Position numbers and translations under genes: made by a program | Assembly: GCF_014268595.2 (NCBI RefSeq) | Contig: NZ_CP077091.1 | Coordinates: 952,501-1,016,500, forward strand | DNA: 64,000 bases | Direction of reading: 5' to 3' | Source: Pseudomonas hamedanensis | GTDB lineage: Bacteria > Pseudomonadota > Gammaproteobacteria > Pseudomonadales > Pseudomonadaceae | Part shown: positions 1 to 9,392 of the stretch, piece by piece | Layout of the letters: the number at the start of each line of letters is the position of its first letter | How positions within the stretch are numbered: position 1 is the first letter of the stretch | Notes under the pieces: generated by a model | Databases searched by the model: none | The model's input: the letters and a program-made list of their open reading frames with translations, nothing else | Told to the model about the DNA's origin: nothing

Positions 1-83
1 GCGAGCCTGCTCGCGAATGCGGTGTGTCATTCAACGGTTGGGTTGCCTGACACTGCCCCTTCGCGAGCAGGCTCACTCCTACA
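1..83. repeat. REPIN (paired inverted REP), left end cut by window
   Basis: Two inverted copies of the REP core (GAGCCTGCTCGCGAA and TTCGCGAGCAGGCTC) flank about 45 bp of variable sequence. The outer right end is GGCTCACTCCTACA. It lies just past the nhaB stop codon. The same element recurs about ten times in the window. Confidence 0.85.
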
Positions 84-101
84 TGGGATTTGTGGTGTCT
101 G

Positions 102-1604
102 TCAGAGCCAATAACTCACGGCATACCAGCCGAGCAGGCCCATGACCACGGTATAGGGCAGCGCCATCCACACCATTCGCCCGTACGACAAGCGCACCAG
201 CGGTGCAATCGCCGAGGTCAGCAGGAACAGGAACGCGGCCTGACCATTAGGCGTCGCCACACTCGGCAGATTGGTGCCGGTGTTGATCGCAATCGCCAGC
301 GTCTCGAAATGCTCGCGGCTCATGTGGCCGGCGAGGAAGGCCTGTTTGACTTCGGTGATGTAGATCGTCGCGACAAACACATTGTCGCTGATCGCCGAGA
401 GCAACCCGTTGGCAATAAACAGCATGCCCGGCTGCTGGTCCACCGGCAGGGCAAGCACCCACTGAATCAGCGGGGCAAACAGTTGTTGATCGTGAATCAC
501 CGCGACCACGGCAAAAAACACCACCAACAGCGCGGTAAACGGCATCGCATCCTTGAACGCAGTGCCCAGGCGATGCTCATCGGTGATCCCGGTAAACGCG
601 GTGATCAACACAATCACCATCAACCCGATCAGGCCGACTTCAGCGATATGAAAGGCCAGGCAACCGATCAAAATCAGCGCCGCCGCACCTTGCACCAGCA
701 ATGCTGCAGTCTGACGCGTCGTGCGCTCGGCGTTGTCTTCGGCGGCGTAGTTCGCCAACACGGTGCGCACGTTATCCGGTAAAAGCGTGCCGTAACCGAA
801 CCAGCGCAGCTTTTCCAGCAGCACGCACGTCACCAGACCCGCCGCCAGAACCGGTAGGGAGACCGGCGCGACTTTCTGGAAAAATTCGCCGAAATGCCAG
901 CCCATCTCGTGACCGATCAACAGGTTCTGCGGCTCGCCCACCAGCGTGCACACGCCGCCGAGCGCTGTACCGACCGCGCCGTGCATCAACAGGCTGCGCA
1001 GGAAAGCGCGAAATTGGTTCAGGTCATCGTGATGCAGCGTGGGCAGGTGCTGGTCGTCGCTGAACTCGCTGTCCTGGCGTGGATCGTTGCCCGAAGCCAC
1101 GCGGTGGTACACCGAATAAAACCCCACCGCCGCGCTGATGATCACGGCAGTCACGGTCAGGGCATCGAGGAATGCCGAGAGAAACGCCGACAAAAAGCAG
1201 AACAGCAGCGACAGAATTGCTTTCGAACGCACGCCCAACAACAGGCGCGAGAATAGAAAGAGCAGCAGATCTTTCATGAAGTAGATGCCGGCGACCATGA
1301 ACATCAGCAGCAGAATCACCGGGAAGTTATGCAGCAACTCGTCATAGAGTGCCTGCGGCGTAGTCATCTTCAGCAGTAGCGCTTCGACCAGCAGCAAACC
1401 GCCGGGCATCAGCGGGTAGCACTTGAGCGCCATGGCCAGGGTGAAGATGAATTCGATCACCAACAACCAGCCCGCTACGACCGGGCCTACGGTGAACAGC
1501 ACCAGCGCGTTGATAATCAGGAAACCGATGATTGTCGCCTTGTACCAGCGCGGCGACTGCCCGAGAAAGTTGTGCGCGAACGCCTGGGCCATTGATCCGG
1601 ACAT
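102..1604 (-). CDS. nhaB: Na+/H+ antiporter NhaB
   Basis: Inner-membrane sodium/proton antiporter of the NhaB family, which exchanges cytoplasmic Na+ for periplasmic H+ in salt and pH homeostasis. The 500-aa length matches the family (E. coli NhaB is about 513 aa). The chain is almost entirely hydrophobic segments, and includes family-typical stretches such as [15 protein letters not shown] near residue 220 and [15 protein letters not shown] near residue 410. The ATG is preceded by AAGGAG at 7 nt spacing. It appears monocistronic, with a REPIN after its stop. The family assignment is firm; ion selectivity is known only for the family. Confidence 0.95.
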   Translation of the reverse strand: MSGSMAQAFAHNFLGQSPRWYKATIIGFLIINALVLFTVGPVVAGWLLVIEFIFTLAMALKCYPLMPGGLLLVEALLLKMTTPQALYDELLHNFPVILLLMFMVAGIYFMKDLLLFLFSRLLLGVRSKAILSLLFCFLSAFLSAFLDALTVTAVIISAAVGFYSVYHRVASGNDPRQDSEFSDDQHLPTLHHDDLNQFRAFLRSLLMHGAVGTALGGVCTLVGEPQNLLIGHEMGWHFGEFFQKVAPVSLPVLAAGLVTCVLLEKLRWFGYGTLLPDNVRTVLANYAAEDNAERTTRQTAALLVQGAAALILIGCLAFHIAEVGLIGLMVIVLITAFTGITDEHRLGTAFKDAMPFTALLVVFFAVVAVIHDQQLFAPLIQWVLALPVDQQPGMLFIANGLLSAISDNVFVATIYITEVKQAFLAGHMSREHFETLAIAINTGTNLPSVATPNGQAAFLFLLTSAIAPLVRLSYGRMVWMALPYTVVMGLLGWYAVSYWL

Positions 1605-1840
1605 CGGTTGCTCCTTGTTTTATTGAAGGGCGCAAGTTGCCGGATGTGACGGGCAAGTTCAAGTGGGGCGTGGGTTTTGTCTCAATCACCCATGGGGCGA
1701 CGCTGTTCCGTCCGCCTTGCGAACGATCAAGTTTTGCGTGCATGGCAAGAAATTTTGACCTTGGCGCTCCAGTATTCGTCCGAATGTGCTGATCAACTAA
1801 AGCGCCTACTGTCAGAACAACAGGTACGAGGCTAATCCAC

Positions 1841-1873
1841 GCGAACGGTGAGACGCTGTCACCGTCTGTTCGC
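1841..1873 (-). terminator. Possible hairpin after the delta-60 gene
   Basis: GCGAAC pairs with GTTCGC and GGTGA pairs with TCACC, with a few unpaired bases on one side. It begins directly after the TAG of the minus-strand gene. There is no strong T-run, so this is weak. Confidence 0.35.
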
Positions 1874-3163
1874 CTAGCGATTGAGATACCGCGCCACCAT
1901 CGCCCGGTAGTTGCCGTCCAGCGAATACCCGCCCACCACAATGGCTCCGTCCACTTGCAGCGCCAGTGAGTTGGCGGTGTCCAGGCTTCTCCCCAGGCGG
2001 GTCCGTAGCCAGCCATGGCCAGCGCCGAAGCTTGAATCCAGATGGCCATCGGGCCGATACCGGGCGACGATAAAGTCGGCCTCGACCCCGCCGATGGTTG
2101 CGCCCACTGCGATGATGTTGCCGTTGGCCATGCGCTGGGCGGCGCTCCACTGGCAGCCGCTGGGGCCGATATCCAGCAACTGGGGCTGGCCGTTATTGCA
2201 ATGTGCGTCGGGGCGGCCGTTGGCGTGCAGGTTGAACGCCAGGCAGCGAATCGGGTCGCGACTGCTGCCAAAACACTGCAGCGACTCACCGGACTCGATG
2301 ACCTGACTGACCTGGGCGCTTTTGCCGTGAGCCGTGAATGCCATGAAGCCGTCCACGGCGAACCGTTCATCCAGGCGCCCATCGGGCAGGTAGACAGCAA
2401 GCAGGCCTTCTTGCGGAAAACCGATGGAGCCGGCGACCACAATCCTCCCGTCGTTTTTCAGCAGCAGGCGACTCAGCCAGGTATTGAGCAACAAGTGGCG
2501 GACCATCACGAAGCCGCGGCCGTTAAAGCTGTCATCCAGGCTGCCGTCGGCCTTCAGACGAATGAGCAGGCCGGCATGGTCCGCGAGTTCGAAATGATGG
2601 TTGGCGATCAGCAAGATGCGGCCGTCATCCTGCACGGCAAAATCACAGGCTTCGACACCCGGGACACCGGGCGGCAACCAGTGGTCGCGGGTGCCCATGG
2701 ACAAGTCGCCGGGCAGTCGCACAACCTGAAAGCCATTATCGGCGAACGCTGGGTCTGGCCGGCCCTGCGCATCGAACAGGGCGAGGCCGGGCAGGGTGCG
2801 ATGGCTGTTTTCATAATGCAGGCCGGCCAGCAGAATGCGCCCGTCCGGCAGCGCCTGGACCTTGCCGGCCATGGCTTCGAAACCCGCGGCAAACGTACCG
2901 ATCACGCTGCCCTGAACGCCGAAGGACAAGTCGGCCGAGCCGTCTGCGAGCAAGCGCGCGAGACCGAAACGGCAGCCTTCAAGGGTACCGACCTTGGCGG
3001 CCACCAGTATCCGGCCTTGGGCATCAAGGGCGACATCCTGGGTCAGGCTGGACAAGCTGCCGGCAAAGTACACCTGCGCAACGCCGCGGAAGGCGAACGT
3101 CGAATCAAGTGGTCCCGGATGGTCTGCTGACGCTGGAAGCGCAAAGGCGTTCAGGGTGGACAT
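1874..3163 (-). CDS. Delta-60 repeat domain protein
   Basis: Protein of 429 aa built from about seven copies of a delta-60-type repeat with the core G-x-L/P-D-x-x-F-x-x-x-G (for example GSLDDSFNGRGF and GRLDERFAVDGF), probably folding as a beta-propeller. There is no clear signal peptide. The start was set at MSTLNAF because AAGGAG lies 8 nt upstream; the frame stays open upstream but without a ribosome site. Such proteins are common in Pseudomonas and have no established role. Neighbours do not suggest a pathway, so the function is unknown. Confidence 0.8.
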   Translation of the reverse strand: MSTLNAFALPASADHPGPLDSTFAFRGVAQVYFAGSLSSLTQDVALDAQGRILVAAKVGTLEGCRFGLARLLADGSADLSFGVQGSVIGTFAAGFEAMAGKVQALPDGRILLAGLHYENSHRTLPGLALFDAQGRPDPAFADNGFQVVRLPGDLSMGTRDHWLPPGVPGVEACDFAVQDDGRILLIANHHFELADHAGLLIRLKADGSLDDSFNGRGFVMVRHLLLNTWLSRLLLKNDGRIVVAGSIGFPQEGLLAVYLPDGRLDERFAVDGFMAFTAHGKSAQVSQVIESGESLQCFGSSRDPIRCLAFNLHANGRPDAHCNNGQPQLLDIGPSGCQWSAAQRMANGNIIAVGATIGGVEADFIVARYRPDGHLDSSFGAGHGWLRTRLGRSLDTANSLALQVDGAIVVGGYSLDGNYRAMVARYLNR

Positions 3164-3445
3164 GCACGCATCTCCTTGCGAGTTGACCACGGCCGGGAGC
3201 CGGCGGGGATAACTGCATGAGCGGAACATTCAAAACCTGAACGCGAGGAAGCACAACTGTTAGAAGTAGCAGGCGGACGGTCGCACTGTGCCAGAACAGT
3301 GTCTTTTTGAACCAGTCGCAAGCCTGCCAAGCAACTTAACGAAAAAGCGCTGTAAAAAGTTGTACGAAAGAATGTCTTTTAAAAAAGAAAGGGCAACTAA
3401 GGCAAGCATGCGGATGACGTGAATGTCATCCGCATTGTCCTGCGA

Positions 3446-3712
3446 TCAGTGTGGCATCGACCAGGACTGCAACTCATGACCTTCTTTGCTAAGTTCGCTT
3501 CGAGCCTGCTGCAGCAGTTGCTCAAGTTGCGCAGGATCAGAGTAGGTGCTGCTAGGAATCTGTGTGCGACCGATGTGGGAATTGGTGCGGTCGATAACGG
3601 TCAGGCTCAATTCGCCATTGCCGTCTTGTGGTGCCCAGGCCACGCACTGGAAAGGTTTGAACGCGTGGTTGGCAATCAAAAGAGCTTCGTTGATACGGAG
3701 CGGGGCGGTCAT
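3446..3712 (-). CDS. Small conserved-looking hypothetical protein (88 aa)
   Basis: Compact 88-aa protein with normal codon use and a purine-rich GAGAGAAGA upstream of its ATG. It has no signal peptide or membrane segment. The centre reads like a short beta-sheet domain (QCVAWAPQDGNGELSLTVID), followed by an acidic/Gln-rich helix. It stands alone between the delta-60 gene and the long region upstream of the sigma-54 regulator. I do not recognise a family and assign no function. Confidence 0.6.
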   Translation of the reverse strand: MTAPLRINEALLIANHAFKPFQCVAWAPQDGNGELSLTVIDRTNSHIGRTQIPSSTYSDPAQLEQLLQQARSELSKEGHELQSWSMPH

Positions 3713-4056
3713 GGGGTCTTCTCTCTATAAGTGCCCAATCAAATGATGTGCCGTCGGTTGGGCTTACCGTTCGGCTGGTTACTTGTACTGATGCACGCAA
3801 CCGGGGAGCAGGTCACACCTGAGACAAAGAAATTTCGACTTTATTTCATGGCCCCGCCATAAAGAGCAGTTTGAAAGCGTGCTGAAAGTTTTGTGTCGAT
3901 AGGCAACTAACCAATCCCGTTCTTATAACGGATTTGCTGGTACATCTATAAGCAAACGGTACAAGGCTCTGTCAAAATCTTGCTAGTGTTACAGCCAGGT
4001 CTGCCAAATGACTGTTTTTACAATCATTTCCTAAAATTTGGCGCCAAGGATCAGAC
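3713..4056. other. 344-nt intergenic region, divergent promoters
   Basis: No gene is visible. The region is AT-richer than its surroundings and must hold promoters for the small gene on the left and the sigma-54 regulator on the right. A dyad TTGCT-N12-AGCAA lies near 3935-3956. No confident -35/-10 pair or sigma-54 box was found. Confidence 0.5.
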
Positions 4057-5382
4057 ATGAACGAAGCGCCAGCCTTACGCCGTCTACTGGTTGTCGACCC
4101 CTGCGACGATTGCCACCGTTTATTGCCCGGCTTGCGCACGGCAGGCTGGGATGTCGACAGTTGTTCGCTGGAGCATGCCGCTGACCGCGCGTGTGATGTC
4201 GGCTTGCTGCGTTTGCAGCCTTTTCATCTGGAACGTCCCGAAGCCGTCAAGGAGCTGATCAGCCGCAGTGGCACCGAGTGGATTGCCGTGCTGAATCAGG
4301 AGGTCCTGCGCTTACAGAACGTTGGCGACTTCGTCTGTGAATGGTTTTTCGATTTCCACACCTTGCCCTTCGATGTCTCGCGGGTGCAGGTCACGCTCGG
4401 TCGCGCGTTCGGCATGGCACGCCTGCGCGGGCAGGGGACGATTCATGTCGATCAGCCGGAGCATGAGTTGCTCGGCGACAGCAAACCGATTCGCGAACTG
4501 CGCAAGTTGCTCAGCAAACTCGCACCCACCGAGTCGCCCGTGCTGATCCGTGGCGAAAGCGGCACTGGCAAAGAGCTGGTGGCGCGGACACTGCATCGGC
4601 AATCGCAACGCCACAGCAAACCGTTCGTGGCGATCAATTGCGGGGCCATTCCCGAACACCTGATTCAGTCCGAATTGTTCGGCCATGAAAAAGGCGCGTT
4701 TACCGGTGCTCATCAACGCAAGGTCGGACGCATCGAAGCGGCCAATGGCGGCACGTTGTTTCTCGATGAAATCGGCGACTTGCCCTTGGAACTGCAAGCC
4801 AATCTGCTGCGCTTTCTTCAGGAAAAACACATCGAGCGGGTGGGCGGCAGTCAGCCCATTCCGGTAGATGTACGCGTTCTGGCGGCGACGCACGTCGATC
4901 TTGAGGCCGCCATCGAGCAAAAGCGCTTTCGCGAAGACCTCTATTACCGCCTCAACGTGCTGCAAGTGCTGACCGCGCCTCTGCGCGAACGCCACGGTGA
5001 TCTGTCGATGCTGGCCAATCACTTTTCACACTTCTACAGCCACGAAACCGGACGGCGGCCGCGCAGCTTCAGCGAAGATGCCTTGATCGCCATGGGTAAA
5101 CATGACTGGCCGGGCAATGTGCGCGAACTGGCCAATCGGGTGCGTCGCGGGCTGGTATTGGCCGAAGGCCGGCAGATTGAGGCCCGCGACCTCGGACTGA
5201 TCAGCCAGCAGTCAGTCACCGCGCCCATGGGCACACTTGAAGACTACAAGACTCGCGCCGAACGCCAGGCCTTGTGCGACGTGTTGAACCGCCACAGCGA
5301 TAACCTCAGCGTCGCCGCCAAAGTGTTGGGTGTGTCGCGGCCGACGTTTTATCGGCTCCTGCACAAACATCAGATCCGTTAG
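4057..5382 (+). CDS. Sigma-54 enhancer-binding regulator, VpsR-like, probable fap activator
   Basis: Bacterial enhancer-binding protein of 441 aa that would activate RNA polymerase-sigma-54. The N-terminal domain (about residues 1-125) resembles the VpsR-type degenerate receiver and has no clear phosphorylatable Asp arrangement. The AAA+ domain has Walker A GESGTGKE (166-173), the sigma-54 contact loop GAFTGA (213-218) and Walker B-like TLFLDEIGD. The C-terminus is a Fis-type helix-turn-helix (LSVAAKVLGVSRPTFYRLL). It is convergent with fapF across a shared terminator. Because fapA has a sigma-54-like promoter with matched upstream dyads, I infer it controls the fap operon; that link is not proven by sequence. 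Confidence 0.9.
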   Translation: MNEAPALRRLLVVDPCDDCHRLLPGLRTAGWDVDSCSLEHAADRACDVGLLRLQPFHLERPEAVKELISRSGTEWIAVLNQEVLRLQNVGDFVCEWFFDFHTLPFDVSRVQVTLGRAFGMARLRGQGTIHVDQPEHELLGDSKPIRELRKLLSKLAPTESPVLIRGESGTGKELVARTLHRQSQRHSKPFVAINCGAIPEHLIQSELFGHEKGAFTGAHQRKVGRIEAANGGTLFLDEIGDLPLELQANLLRFLQEKHIERVGGSQPIPVDVRVLAATHVDLEAAIEQKRFREDLYYRLNVLQVLTAPLRERHGDLSMLANHFSHFYSHETGRRPRSFSEDALIAMGKHDWPGNVRELANRVRRGLVLAEGRQIEARDLGLISQQSVTAPMGTLEDYKTRAERQALCDVLNRHSDNLSVAAKVLGVSRPTFYRLLHKHQIR

Positions 5383-5395
5383 ATAGCTGAAGATC

Positions 5396-5438
5396 AAAAG
5401 ATCGTCCGAACGCGGCCCGAGCGTTCGGACGATCTTTT
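5396..5438. terminator. Bidirectional intrinsic terminator between the sigma-54 regulator and fapF
   Basis: Perfect 18-bp inverted repeat (5396-5413 with 5421-5438), 7-nt loop GGCCCGA, AAAA at the left end and TTTT at the right end. It can therefore stop both convergent transcripts. Confidence 0.9.
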
Positions 5439-5442
5439 GCTT

Positions 5443-6747
5443 TTAGAAGTAATACGGGAATTTCAGGCTGAAGGAAAAGTCCGGCGCATCGTCCGTCAGG
5501 CCGATCGACAGGTTCGGCACGATGGTCAGGTTATCGCTGGCGGCAATGGTCATGCCGACGTTGAAGTATCCGGCGTTGGCGTCGCTGGACACCACCGATT
5601 CCCAGTCCCCGCCATCCTGTTTCAGCTTGCTCTTGCGTTGCACCAGGTCGGACACCGAGAACGACATACTCATCTTCTCGTTCAACGCGAAAGCGATACC
5701 GGCGCCGATCTGGAAGCTGTCGCCGATGCGCACCTTGCCGGGGTTTTTCTGGTTGACCGTGGAGCTGACGTCGTCAAACGACTCCTCCAGGTTGTGCGTG
5801 TACGACAGGCTGCCGAACAGCACCGCCGGGTCAAACGTCTTGACCAGCGAGATACCCGGTGTGATCGACCAGACGCCGTTGCCGGTCGGCAGGGTATCGG
5901 GGACGAACAGGTTGGAGTTGGCATCGGTCTGGCGCAGTTTGATGCCGAACGGGTCCTTGCCCGTCGGCGCCTTGACCCGCAAGGTGACGACCGCATCCGG
6001 GGTGTTGACCGATTCGTCGAGGAACTTGTAGGCGATGCCAAAATTGACGTCGCCCAGGGTTGGGTCCTTGGTCACGGTTTCTTCGGTGGTGACGCCGGCC
6101 GCGCCTTCGTTACCGCCACCCGACTGATACGTCGATTCGCGGTACACCACCGGCACGTTCAGGTCGAATTGCCAGCGGTTGTCGAAGTTGTAGCGACCCG
6201 TCAGGTCGAAGGTCCAGGTGTCGGCCTTGATCCGGTCGAGGTTGATGTTGCCGAGAAAGATCGAATCCAGCGCGAGGAAACCGTTGAGGATCAATTGGCG
6301 AGTGTCATAGCGCGAATAGGTGATGCCGGTCTCGACACTGAACTTGCCACCGCCAAAAAAGCCGCTGGCTTCGTCATACAGGTTGGAGACGCTTTGCGCC
6401 GGTTGCGAATCGTCGGCCAGCGACTGACCGTAAGAAGCACCACTGCCCCCGGCGGCGCCTCCCGATGCAGCGGCTGCACCGGTGCCGGTGGCGACACGGT
6501 TGCCTTTCATGTCCGATGGCGATTTGGCCAGTCGTTTTGGCGGTGGGGCGGCGGGCTGTTCTTCGACCTGGCGAACCCGTTGTTCGAGTACCGCCAGGGC
6601 CTGTTGCTGTACTTCGTATCGTTGTTTCAGTTCCAGAAGTTCCCGTTTCAGGGCTTCTACATCGGCGTCGGGAGCTGCTTGCAGCATCGCCGCGGGTAGA
6701 AGGGTACTCAAACACACTGCGGCACGCAGTGATACTGATCGATACAT
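5443..6747 (-). CDS. fapF: FapF, outer-membrane channel for functional amyloid export
   Basis: Last gene of the fap operon. FapF is known as a trimeric beta-barrel that exports Fap subunits, with an N-terminal coiled coil gating the pore. Here a signal peptide (about residues 1-25) is followed by a heptad-rich segment (residues 28-65, [19 protein letters not shown]), a Pro/Ala linker, then amphipathic strands to a terminal aromatic residue (FPYYF), typical of outer-membrane barrels. Length 434 aa fits the family. It lies 45 nt downstream of fapE. Confidence 0.95.
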   Translation of the reverse strand: MYRSVSLRAAVCLSTLLPAAMLQAAPDADVEALKRELLELKQRYEVQQQALAVLEQRVRQVEEQPAAPPPKRLAKSPSDMKGNRVATGTGAAAASGGAAGGSGASYGQSLADDSQPAQSVSNLYDEASGFFGGGKFSVETGITYSRYDTRQLILNGFLALDSIFLGNINLDRIKADTWTFDLTGRYNFDNRWQFDLNVPVVYRESTYQSGGGNEGAAGVTTEETVTKDPTLGDVNFGIAYKFLDESVNTPDAVVTLRVKAPTGKDPFGIKLRQTDANSNLFVPDTLPTGNGVWSITPGISLVKTFDPAVLFGSLSYTHNLEESFDDVSSTVNQKNPGKVRIGDSFQIGAGIAFALNEKMSMSFSVSDLVQRKSKLKQDGGDWESVVSSDANAGYFNVGMTIAASDNLTIVPNLSIGLTDDAPDFSFSLKFPYYF

Positions 6748-6792
6748 GAATAAGCCGTCCCTTTAAGCCCAATGATCGAGAGTCAGCGTAGT

Positions 6793-7539
6793 TCAATATC
6801 CGCTTATGCGTAGGGCCCCGAGTTGAGTCAGGTTGCAGTCCAGTGCGCCGGCGCTTCTGCCGTTATTGTTCAATACGACGTTGAGCTGTGTGAGGTTGTT
6901 GACCACGTTGGCACTGCCCAGCAGGCGGGTGTTCTGTAGCAGTCCGCCCTGGGCGACTTGTTGCAATGCCGTGCCCTGGTTGCCACTGGCCTGAATGGCC
7001 ATTTGCACGCCACCGCCCGACGCGGAAACCGCGACGCTGCCGGCGCCGTTGCTGCCGGTGATGGTCTGTCCGGCCACGAGCGCCTGACCTTGCGACGGCA
7101 GCAGTGCCGGCGCCTGACTGGCTTCGCTGACGTTGATCGCCACATTGTTGCTGGCGGTGTTGCCATCGCCCGCCGCGCGTACGCTTTGTGTCACGCCCTG
7201 CGTGCTGTTGAGGCCGGCGCCACCGATGACGGTGCCAGTGCCCAGTGTGGGAGTGCTGCCGTTGCCCGACTCCTTGATGGTCGAGACATAAAATTCCGGT
7301 TTGACCGTTGCAGCCTGGATCTGCATCGAGGTCGCGGCCCCGATCAGGTCGCCGCTGGCGTTGCGCCAGGTACTGCTCATGACAATGCCGAAGCTGATAA
7401 TCCGCCCCGGCATCACATACCGACCACGCAGCTCGGCGAGCTCCTGGTCCTTGATCTCAATGGGTTTGAACCCCGCTTGGGCAAAACCTGATGCACTCGC
7501 TGCCAGGCAGGCGGCGGCCAGCCAGTATGAGCTTTTCAT
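6793..7539 (-). CDS. fapE: FapE, minor amyloid-associated protein
   Basis: Fifth gene of the fap operon. FapE is a minor component of purified Fap fibrils. The protein has a signal peptide (MKSSYWLAAACLAASASGFAQA) and a 248-aa chain rich in Gly, Asn, Gln and Ala. Start chosen at MKSSYW because GGGAG sits 7 nt upstream; an in-frame ATG six codons earlier lacks a ribosome site. It is 43 nt after fapD and 45 nt before fapF, so it is co-transcribed. Confidence 0.9.
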   Translation of the reverse strand: MKSSYWLAAACLAASASGFAQAGFKPIEIKDQELAELRGRYVMPGRIISFGIVMSSTWRNASGDLIGAATSMQIQAATVKPEFYVSTIKESGNGSTPTLGTGTVIGGAGLNSTQGVTQSVRAAGDGNTASNNVAINVSEASQAPALLPSQGQALVAGQTITGSNGAGSVAVSASGGGVQMAIQASGNQGTALQQVAQGGLLQNTRLLGSANVVNNLTQLNVVLNNNGRSAGALDCNLTQLGALRISGY

Positions 7540-7582
7540 TTGCTGCTCCCGGGACATCCAGTCCCATTCTCTAACTCGGCGA

Positions 7583-8263
7583 TTAAAAGAAGTCGCTCTG
7601 AATGAACCCGAAATCCATCAATTCCGCATCTTTGACCGGATTGAAGCCGTCCAGCTTGTTCTTTGCCGTCAGCGGCACCGGAGGGCTGCGCAAGGCATTG
7701 ACCTTGTCATACCCGGGACCCACGATGGCGAAGACAATACCGTTCCAACCTTTGACAAAGTCATCATGTTTGTAGCGTTTGTGCCCGAGAACCGGGTCTG
7801 CGATGTACACCCAGTGCTTGTCCGAACGCTGCAACACGACGAAATGCTTGTAGCCGCGAATGTCCATCAGGACCACCACCGGAATGGTCACCGCTTCGAG
7901 TTTCTCGGGCGGGATCCGGTAGCCTCGGGCGCGCATGCCGATGCTTTCCACGTAGCGCTTCATGTCGAGCATGGAGAAACCCTGGGTTCGCACCAGGTCC
8001 TGGTCAGCGTTGACCAGCATGCCTTTGATGATCTGCTCCTCATCGACGTCGAGCCAATAGGCCTGGCGCAGGACCGTTGCCAGTGCAGCAGCGCCGCAGC
8101 TGAAATCGGTCTTCTGTTCGACGATGTCGGCAAACTTGCGCTCACGCAGGCTCTGCACGTCCTTGTAAACGAGCACGCCACCCGGCAGGGCAGCGACAGG
8201 CATCTGCGCCGCCTGAGTCAGGCCACACAGACAAAGCAGAGCGAGGAGGGCAGGAGTTCGCAT
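7583..8263 (-). CDS. fapD: FapD, C39-family papain-like peptidase of the amyloid operon
   Basis: Periplasmic C39-type cysteine peptidase of 226 aa. In other Pseudomonas FapD is needed for Fap secretion, probably by processing subunits. A signal peptide (residues 1-18) precedes the catalytic Cys56 in DFSCGAAAL, His140 in GYKHFVV and Asp156 in ADPVLG, so the triad is intact. It is separated from fapC by 63 nt holding a GC-rich hairpin that could lower its expression relative to fapABC. Confidence 0.95.
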   Translation of the reverse strand: MRTPALLALLCLCGLTQAAQMPVAALPGGVLVYKDVQSLRERKFADIVEQKTDFSCGAAALATVLRQAYWLDVDEEQIIKGMLVNADQDLVRTQGFSMLDMKRYVESIGMRARGYRIPPEKLEAVTIPVVVLMDIRGYKHFVVLQRSDKHWVYIADPVLGHKRYKHDDFVKGWNGIVFAIVGPGYDKVNALRSPPVPLTAKNKLDGFNPVKDAELMDFGFIQSDFF

Positions 8264-8291
8264 GATCGAATACGCCTTGTGGAACCGGGGA

Positions 8292-8313
8292 AAAGCCCCG
8301 TTGCCGGGGCTTT
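8292..8313 (-). terminator. Intra-operon hairpin between fapC and fapD
   Basis: Perfect 9-bp stem AAAGCCCCG/CGGGGCTTT with a TTGC loop (on the plus strand). On the transcribed strand the stem ends in CTTTTCCCC, a short T-run. It fits a leaky terminator or an mRNA-stabilising 3' hairpin that separates the structural genes from fapDEF. Confidence 0.65.
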
Positions 8314-8326
8314 CGTTTCGATCGCG

Positions 8327-9322
8327 TTACATGCAGGCTTTGCAACCTGCGGCGATGGACAGCGAGTTGCTTTGCTGGTTGCCCACACCGGCCGAGACGT
8401 TGGCTCCACCGTTGCCGGAGAAGTTGTTCATCGAGTTGGTCATGTTGGCATTGTTGACAACAGGGGTTTTCCAGCCGTCTTTGGTCAACACTTGTTGGGT
8501 GGTTACGCCAGCGAGGCCAAAAGTACCCACGGCTTCGAACTTGGCTTTCTGATCATCGTTGCCGCCGTGGCCGCCGCCACGGTTACCCCAACCGCCATGG
8601 TTGTCGTCTTCGATGGTCGCAGTGCCTCTGGCTTTGAACGTGCCAGCGGCTGCATAAGTGCCGGTAAGGGTGTCGGTTTTGTACGCCTGCACGCCTTTGT
8701 TTTCGACGACCAGGCCAGTCGAGGACTGGTTGGCAGAAGCTGCAGCCTGCGCTACACGGCCACCCGATACGGCGATGGCGAGGTTGTTTTTCTGCTGGTT
8801 GAAGTTGCCGGCTGTCACGTTGATGCCGATGTTGCCGGAACCATTGTTGCCTGCGTTGTTGAGGGTGGCGTTGTTGAAGGTCGACGAGTTTTTCACGTAG
8901 TTATTGTTGTTGACCTGAGTCGCGCTCGAGGCCGCAACAGCGTTACCGAAGATGAAGCTTTCGTCAGCCGTGGCCAGTGCAGCAGCGTTGTCCTGCTGGT
9001 TGCCGTCGCCAGCAGCAACGTTGGCGCCCATGTTGCCGTTGGAGCCATTGAGCGAGTCGCTGGCATTGGCGTTATTGAGCGTGCCCTGGTTTTTCACCAC
9101 GTTGCCGTCGCTGTCTTGCACGTCAAGTACGGCGGCGCCGGCGCCGGCAGTGATTTGCAGAAGTTGTTCCAGGGTAGGGCCTTTGGGCTGGTGATTACCG
9201 TGCCCGTTGCCATGCCCGTTACCATGACCGTTGTTGTCATCACGGCCGCCTGCCTGTGCTGCGATTGCCATCACTGCTGCAAGTGCGAAAACCAGTGGTT
9301 TGAGAGCCATTGTAGGTTTCAT
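8327..9322 (-). CDS. fapC: FapC, major functional amyloid subunit
   Basis: Major fibril subunit of the Fap amyloid, an extracellular biofilm matrix protein. The 331-aa precursor has a signal peptide (about residues 1-24), a His/Gly/Asn-rich stretch (residues 25-50) and three imperfect repeats marked by GANVAAGDGNQQDNAAALA, GINVTAGNFNQQKNNLAIA and GANVSAGVGNQQSNSLSIA, joined by variable linkers. It ends in the CxxC motif CKAC, as in described FapC proteins. GGAG lies 7 nt before the ATG. Asn/Gln/Ala/Gly bias is as expected for an amyloid. Confidence 0.97.
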   Translation of the reverse strand: MKPTMALKPLVFALAAVMAIAAQAGGRDDNNGHGNGHGNGHGNHQPKGPTLEQLLQITAGAGAAVLDVQDSDGNVVKNQGTLNNANASDSLNGSNGNMGANVAAGDGNQQDNAAALATADESFIFGNAVAASSATQVNNNNYVKNSSTFNNATLNNAGNNGSGNIGINVTAGNFNQQKNNLAIAVSGGRVAQAAASANQSSTGLVVENKGVQAYKTDTLTGTYAAAGTFKARGTATIEDDNHGGWGNRGGGHGGNDDQKAKFEAVGTFGLAGVTTQQVLTKDGWKTPVVNNANMTNSMNNFSGNGGANVSAGVGNQQSNSLSIAAGCKACM

Positions 9323-9392
9323 GGTGTTTCTCCATCGTGCTTATTAGTTGGTTAAGTGTTGGTACTTTCTAATTGCACTGCGTGTGTTTGGG

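Noticed and set aside
7301..9355. Long plus-strand open frame (684 codons) opposite fapE, fapD and fapC
   Set aside because: It is antisense to three well-recognised fap genes with signal peptides and motifs. Long antisense frames are common in GC-rich DNA; its translation has no recognisable domain and no ribosome site was found.
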